Origin: Pavlovales sp. CCMP2436
Taxonomy: Eukaryota; Haptophyta; Pavlovophyceae; Pavlovales
Length of the DNA stretch: 10,453 nucleotides
Direction: 5' to 3'
NCBI GenBank assembly: GCA_026770615.1
Contig: MU631308.1
Location: 247,716 to 258,168, forward strand
Shown one piece after another: positions 7,023 to 10,453 of this stretch (positions within the stretch are counted from its first letter, which is position 1; every line of letters starts with the position of its first letter). The position numbers and the translations under genes were made by a program. The notes under the pieces were generated by a model, which saw only the letters and a list, made by a program, of their open reading frames with translations, was not told the origin of the DNA and searched no databases.

Positions 7023-7039
7023 CTGAATGTTGTGCTGGT
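6991..7039. repeat. 49-bp direct repeat, copy 1 (exon A start)
   Basis: Matches 7430-7478 at 47 of 49 positions. On the minus strand it holds a 3' splice site (CAACATTCAG|) and the first codons of exon A up to NPYH. Weaker similarity continues for about 35 bp into the upstream intron side (GCTATA and ATATTAC blocks). Confidence 0.9.
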
Positions 7040-7243
7040 CTGGTCGATGATATGTAATATACTATATATAGCGGCTCAGCATGGTTCAACAGGTGTTGTT
7101 CACTCTCTGACTTGGTCGAAGTTAGACGTTAGTCCTGGCAGCAGGGATGGTGGTGGTAGAGGTGAGGTTGGTGGTGAACTCGTAGCAATTGCCACAGGCT
7201 CCACCCCCCCTCCCCCCTCCACACACACAACGCTCACGTCTAT

Positions 7244-7461
7244 TTAGGTGCGTGTGCCCTGTCCGCCGCGGCCGCCGCGGCCGCCGCGGCCGCCGCGGCT
7301 GAGGCGTGCGCCCCGGTCGGCATTGTGGCTGCGCCAGTTGTCGTCACGGTACGCGCCGTCCGCGTGCGCAGGGGCGTCCTCGGGCCCGTTTGCCGAGCGG
7401 CCGGTGCGCTGGAACCAAGGTGCGCCCCGATGATAGGGATTCAAGCTGGCGTCTGACTGTT
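7244..7461 (-). CDS. RGG-box C-terminal exon
   Basis: After the acceptor CAACATTCAG (ending 7462) one minus-strand frame runs 72 codons to TAA at 7246-7244. It begins QSDASLNPYH, nearly the same as exon A of the membrane gene. It continues with a hydrophilic stretch (RGAPWFQRTGR, then GAYRDDNWRSHNADRG) and ends in four RGG units. RGG boxes bind RNA and are substrates of arginine methyltransferases; the acidic/aromatic stretch before a terminal RGG box resembles RNA-binding protein tails in general. The RGG part is encoded by the GC-only repeat at 7263-7298. It could be an alternative last exon of the membrane-protein gene, or a separate gene's end. Upstream exons are not identified. Confidence 0.45.
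7263..7298. repeat. GC-only 9-bp repeat encoding the RGG box
   Basis: Four tandem units of CCGCGGCCG/CCGCGGCCGC type. It reads as (RGG)n on the minus strand. The repeat alone could create an apparent RGG box by chance, but it is in frame with a non-repetitive hydrophilic segment and a stop follows soon after. Confidence 0.8.
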
Positions 7462-7478
7462 CTGAATGTTGTGCTGGT
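7430..7478. repeat. 49-bp direct repeat, copy 2 (RGG exon start)
   Basis: Partner of 6991-7039, 439 bp away in the same orientation. The two differences change one codon (N to D) and one silent position in the shared minus-strand frame, so the reading frame is conserved in both copies. Confidence 0.9.
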
Positions 7479-7563
7479 ATATACAGTAATATGTGTATAG
7501 CATCACTCCCCTGTGTAAATACTTCATGGCTTATAATAAAATTTCTAATAAATGACTGCGCAG

Positions 7564-7781
7564 GTCAGCAGAGCGGGCTCGGCTGGTATTCGACCCGCCC
7601 GACTTTGCACCGCGCGGCCGCAGCTTTCAGCCTGCTGCCGCCGACGCGCGGGCCCACGCGCCGGTTGCTCGAGCGGCAGCACGCGCTGCATTTGAAACTG
7701 CACGTGGCGCTGCGTGAAGAGAGCTTCAGCGATAGGACTTGCGAGGCAGAGAACGAGTACTTGATCGAAAGAGCGAAATAG
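7564..7781 (+). CDS. Possible terminal exon, unknown product
   Basis: An acceptor TGACTGCGCAG (ending 7563) is followed by a 72-codon plus-strand frame to TAG at 7779-7781. Third positions are mostly G or C. It encodes QQSGLGWYSTRPTLHRAAAA, then basic sequence, then a charged helix-like end (EAENEYLIERAK). After the TAG the same frame stays open for 24 more codons (LKRIMQQCML..., AFEITQ), so the stop may be a mutation within a longer exon. The antisense strand is open too (7835-7545). No family is recognised. Confidence 0.3.
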
Positions 7782-8097
7782 TTGAAGCGCATCATGCAGC
7801 AATGCATGCTGCGCTGCGCATTTGAAATTACGCAAGCGGCGGTAGTGCTATATTAATGAAGGGTGGTTCGGGTGGCGGTGTTTCAAGTTCAAGACAAGCA
7901 CTACCCAGAAAAAAAATAGGGGGTGGCAATTCGTGAAGCCGATCAAAAAACGTGGTGATATTTTTCAAAAGGCCTTCTGCCGCCGAAAATCGTTGGCGTG
8001 AGCTCGGGTGCTGCCTTGCGAACACCCGTCTCCCAGCGAGCGCACCGCACGCCGATCATCAGCGCGCGATGCAGCGCCGTCTTACGTCACTGCTCCC
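7782..8097. other. Intergenic stretch, probable promoter side of the coiled-coil gene
   Basis: No coding frame is convincing beyond the 24-codon tail just after 7781. An A8 run lies near 7910 and short A runs near 7945. A bZIP-type core, TTACGTCA, lies at 8082-8089, only 9 bp before the proposed ATG at 8098; this is too common a motif to claim function from sequence alone. Confidence 0.4.
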
Positions 8098-8131
8098 ATG
8101 CTGACCCCCATCATCAGACTCGTCGCTCCCG
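8098..8131 (+). CDS. Possible first coding exon of the coiled-coil gene
   Basis: An ATG at 8098 opens MLTPIIRLVAP and ends at a consensus donor CCCG|GTGAGT. Another consensus donor, TTT|GTAAGT, lies at 8190, which suggests a short second exon after the pyrimidine-rich run near 8155. The phase of this exon does not fit the exon at 8376 directly, so at least one intermediate exon would be required. Confidence 0.3.
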
Positions 8132-8375
8132 GTGAGTCGCGTTGCGCACCTGCTCTCACCTTCCGCGCCTCCGCGAGCCAGCTTGCTTTGTAAGTCGACT
8201 GCCCCACGCCACGCCCTCGTGCGCCCACGTGCGAAGCGACCCCCTACGGCATCTTTTTGGATGTGTATGAAAACTTTGCGCTAGGGATGTGGGTTGGCCG
8301 CCCAGATCCCGGAGCGCGAGATACGATTGAGTTCAGTTCACTCACATGACTTCGTATGCACCCCTGTGCGCGCAG

Positions 8376-9930
8376 GGGAAAGTATACCCACCCCGAGCTC
8401 AACGCGACGAAGGCGCGCGTTTACCGCATGTTCATGTCCAAGACGGGGCGGCAGGCGAAGCTGCTCGAGATCGAGAGGCTCTTCATGCAGCTCGACCAGG
8501 ACGAGGCGCACTTCGCCGAGACGCAGCGCAAGCGCGCTGAGTTCATGCGCTACAAGGAGGTGAATGGCCTATGCTCGTGCAGCCTCAGCATGCTCATCGG
8601 CACCCTGCACAACCCATCGGCGGCGAGGAAGGCGCGGGCGCGGCTCGCAGGCGCCGCCTCCGTCGCCTCGCGCAGGCGCGGCACCGCTGTCGGCCTCGCC
8701 CCGCCCACGCCGGACTCGCCCGCCCGAACTTTATCACCATCGTTAATTGACGATGGCACACGCCGGCGGCGGGCGGGTTCGGGCCGCGCGGCGACTCCAC
8801 GCCCGCGCCGCGCTCGCTCGTGCCGCGCGCCTTGCCGGCTTCGAGTTCGTCGACGACTCGCGCGGTGCGCGCCGCCGGCTCGCCTCGCGCGAAGGAGGAC
8901 ACGGAGCTGCGGGCCGAGTTGGGTGTGCTGCGGGAGGCGGCGGGCGGGCACGCAACTGAGCGCCTGCGCGATCAGTACGAACGCGCCGAGCGCGCCAAGC
9001 TCGAGGACGAGGTCATGCGCGCAGACGTGTCCGAGCTCGTGCTGACGAGTGCGCTCGACGAGGCGGACGCGCAGGCCGCCGCCGCGCTGCGCACGCTGGA
9101 GCAATCGCGGGCGGGCTCGCAGTTCGGCGCGATGCAGTCTGCGCAACATGGGGCACGGCATCCTCCCGCCTGCCTCGCCGCGCGCGTGCGCCACCGAGCA
9201 GAGCCTGCCCAAGTTCAAGGGCAGTGATTTGTCGATCCTGCGCACGGACATGGGCATGCTCACCATCTTGCAGCTCGTCTACGGCGCCGATGAGGTCCTC
9301 GACGCGGGCGCGCCGGCCGAGGAGCAGCCGTCGTCTGCGCGCGACCTCACCGCGGTCACCGCGCTGGAGGCGGCGATGCGCGTGCGCAGGGCCGGCAGGG
9401 TGTTGACCGCGCGCGTGCTGGCCGCTGTTCGCACCGCCCGCATTTCGGCGCTGCGCAGAGCGTGCAAGGCGCTCATGTGGCCCTGGGAGGTACTAATATA
9501 TAAATAATAATAATTCTGACATAATAATAATACTAATACTAATGATAACAATTATAACAATGATAATAACACCTGCACACTGACATAGTAAATTTATTAC
9601 TATTACAGGTCTGCATGCACTCTTGAAGGTACTTAAAGATATACAAATAATAATGTTTTAATACTAATATTAATACTAATAATATCTGACATATTTTAAT
9701 TTTTTACTATCAGGTGCACGCATTGCTGAAGCTCACCACCTACGACGACAGCACGGCAGCTGGCCGCGAGGGGCACGAGCGCGTTCGAGGCCAAGATCGC
9801 CGAGTTCGACCAGGCGCTGCGCGCCATGACCAGCAAGTCGGTCGACTCTCTCTACTTCTCCGAGGGCAAGTACGCGGTAGGCAACCTCATCCGGCGTTGG
9901 GGCCGTGCTGTCGCTTTCGTGAACGAGCAG
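8376..9930 (+). CDS. Coiled-coil protein, at least three exons, two frame breaks
   Basis: Exon 8376-8559 (acceptor TGCGCGCAG, donor GAG|GTGAAT) encodes a charged helix (TKARVYRMFM, EIERLFMQLDQDEAHFAET). The next coding block is open from about 8895 (TELRAELGVLRE, RLRDQYERAERAKLEDEV) and its join to the first is uncertain; 8560-8894 may be an intron containing a CCATCGT/ACGATGG stem. The frame changes at about 9140-9165, then reads SLPKFKGSDLSILRTDMGML and on to WPWE at 9489, donor GAG|GTACTA. An AT-rich intron (9490-9713) follows, then exon 9714-9930: VHALLKLTTYDDS, a second frame change by 9773, and FEAKIAEFDQALR to FVNEQ, donor CAG|GTGTGT. Heptad-rich composition suggests a structural or cytoskeletal protein; no family is recognised. 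A further exon (10086-10202, VQGHLVKVQ...) is in phase but overlaps the opposing zinc-finger array. Confidence 0.5.
9490..9713 (+). other. AT-rich intron with duplicated 3' splice region
   Basis: The intron is mostly (TAA)n-like sequence between GC-rich exons. Its 3' end occurs twice: CTGACATAGTAAATTT...TACTATTACAG|GTCTGCATGCA at about 9578-9620 and CTGACATATTTTAATT...TACTATCAG|GTGCACGCA at about 9685-9722. The inner copy carries 20 bp that look like the start of the next exon (9609-9628) and then a GT. Using it as a microexon would put a stop (TGA) in frame, so the main splice is probably 9489 to 9714. Confidence 0.6.
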
Positions 9931-10453
9931 GTGTGTGCGGGCCCGCGCGCGCGCCCATGCCCACTCTGCGCGCGGGCCCCCGCGCGCGCGCCCACGCCCA
10001 CTCTGCGCGCCGGCCAGGCGTTGGCGAGTGCTCACTGCCCACGCGCACCACCGCCCCCGCCCCCGCCACTCCTGCCGCCGCGCAGGTCCAAGGGCACTTG
10101 GTGAAGGTCCAAGTGGTGGTGCTGTACTCGCAGCCCGGCTCGTCGCATGGGAATGGCCGCTCGCCGCTGTGCGTGCGCTTGTGCGTCGTGAGGTGGCCCG
10201 GCTGAGAGGTCCTGTACCCGCATCCCGGCTCGTCGCACAAGAACGGCCGATCGCCGCTGTGTGTGCGCTTGTGCCTCGCGAGGTGGCCCGCCTGAGTGGC
10301 CCTATACTCGCAGCCCGGCTCGTCGCACGGGTACGGCCGCTCGCCGCTGTGCGTGAGCTTGTGCCTCTTGAGGTGGCCCGACTCAGCGGCCCTGAAGTCG
10401 CAGCCCGGCTCGTCGCACGGGTACGGCCGCTCGCCGCTGTGCGTGAGCTTGTG
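9887..10453 (-). CDS. C2H2 zinc-finger array protein, C-terminal end, last finger broken
   Basis: The frame is open from the right edge to a stop at 9887. From the edge it reads HKLTHSGERPYP, then three complete fingers with C-x4-C-x12-H-x3-H spacing and the SGERP/SGDRP linker: CDEPGCDFRAAESGHLKRHK, CDEPGCEYRATQAGHLARHK and CDEPGCGYRTSQPGHLTTHK. Each zinc ligand is present. A fourth starts CDEPGCEYS but continues TTTWTFTKCPWTC and has no histidines, then about 75 low-complexity residues. Arrays of this kind bind DNA as transcription factors or chromatin proteins. The unit is 30 residues because of the C-x4-C knuckle. The break lies near 10120, where similarity to the other units ends. The real protein may end there by splicing or truncation; the number of fingers beyond the window is unknown. 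Confidence 0.8.
   Translation of the reverse strand, partial: HKLTHSGERPYPCDEPGCDFRAAESGHLKRHKLTHSGERPYPCDEPGCEYRATQAGHLARHKRTHSGDRPFLCDEPGCGYRTSQPGHLTTHKRTHSGERPFPCDEPGCEYSTTTWTFTKCPWTCAAAGVAGAGAVVRVGSEHSPTPGRRAEWAWARARGPARRVGMGARAGPHTPARSRKRQHGPNAG
9931..10085 (+). other. GC-rich intron with a tandem ~36-bp duplication
   Basis: Between donor CAG|GTGTGT and acceptor CGCCGCGCAG, the sequence GGGCCC(GC)n then CCAYGCCCACTCTGCGCGC occurs twice (about 9939-9973 and 9974-10010), with alternating GC runs that could form Z-DNA. On the opposite strand this region is the low-complexity WAWARAR-type tail of the zinc-finger frame. Confidence 0.4.
10119..10453. repeat. 90-bp tandem repeat (zinc-finger units)
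   Basis: The block CAGCCCGGCTCGTCGCA recurs at 10131, 10221 (one change), 10311 and 10401, an exact 90-bp period. Units are highly similar at DNA level, with changes concentrated at the bases for the recognition helix, which suggests recent duplication or conversion. Confidence 0.9.

Noticed and set aside
8550..9266. 238-codon minus-strand frame opposite the coiled-coil gene
   Set aside because: Arg/Ala-rich antisense of GC-rich coding sequence; the plus strand has coherent coiled-coil composition and splice sites.

Overview
The window looks like GC-rich nuclear DNA of a eukaryotic alga or other protist. Coding stretches have GC-rich third positions and are cut by GT-AG introns, some very AT-rich. 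Microsatellites, homopolymers and inverted repeats are frequent. The gene types seen are an F-box/ankyrin/LRR relic, C2H2 finger arrays with a CDEPGC knuckle, an ABCG half-transporter exon and an acidic Glu/Ala protein. These, and an 'SLCG' linker inside the LRR domain, remind me of haptophyte or related algal genomes, but that is memory, not a search. There is nothing bacterial: no operons, ribosome binding sites or CRISPR. The poly-G start suggests a contig end.

Layout, left to right. (1) 1-1333, minus: 5' part of a gene for a very acidic protein with a TPX2-like N-terminal motif, in two exons; its second intron begins in CAG/CTG-type repeats and leaves the window. Two 24-bp repeats with E-box palindromes lie upstream. 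(2) 1600-2780: a broken area with one minus-strand ABCG nucleotide-binding exon, a partial second copy of its 3' end, a dispersed ~72-bp repeat in two copies and a 28-bp minisatellite. (3) 2856-4372, plus: an F-box, ankyrin-like and LRR reading frame with several frameshifts and an A18 run, most likely a pseudogene. (4) 4373-5230: no gene, but a clean 146-bp MITE with 14-bp terminal inverted repeats and an 8-bp target duplication, plus other long hairpins. (5) 5277-5900: overlapping reading frames, one with good splice signals. (6) 6031-7461, minus: a membrane-protein gene whose large intron holds two copies of a ~262-bp repeat; upstream, an RGG-tailed exon begins with the same 49 bp as the membrane exon. 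(7) 7564-7781: a possible short plus-strand terminal exon. (8) 8098-9930 and perhaps to 10205, plus: a multi-exon coiled-coil protein with two single-base frame breaks and an AT-rich intron with a duplicated 3' splice site. (9) 9887-10453, minus: the C-terminal end of a C2H2 zinc-finger array whose last finger is destroyed, facing and overlapping the coiled-coil gene.

The genes do not form an obvious pathway. The main interest is in structure: a new-looking MITE, possible alternative exons that would switch a protein between an RGG tail and membrane anchors, and decaying tandem-repeat genes. Exon boundaries were read by eye and need transcript data.
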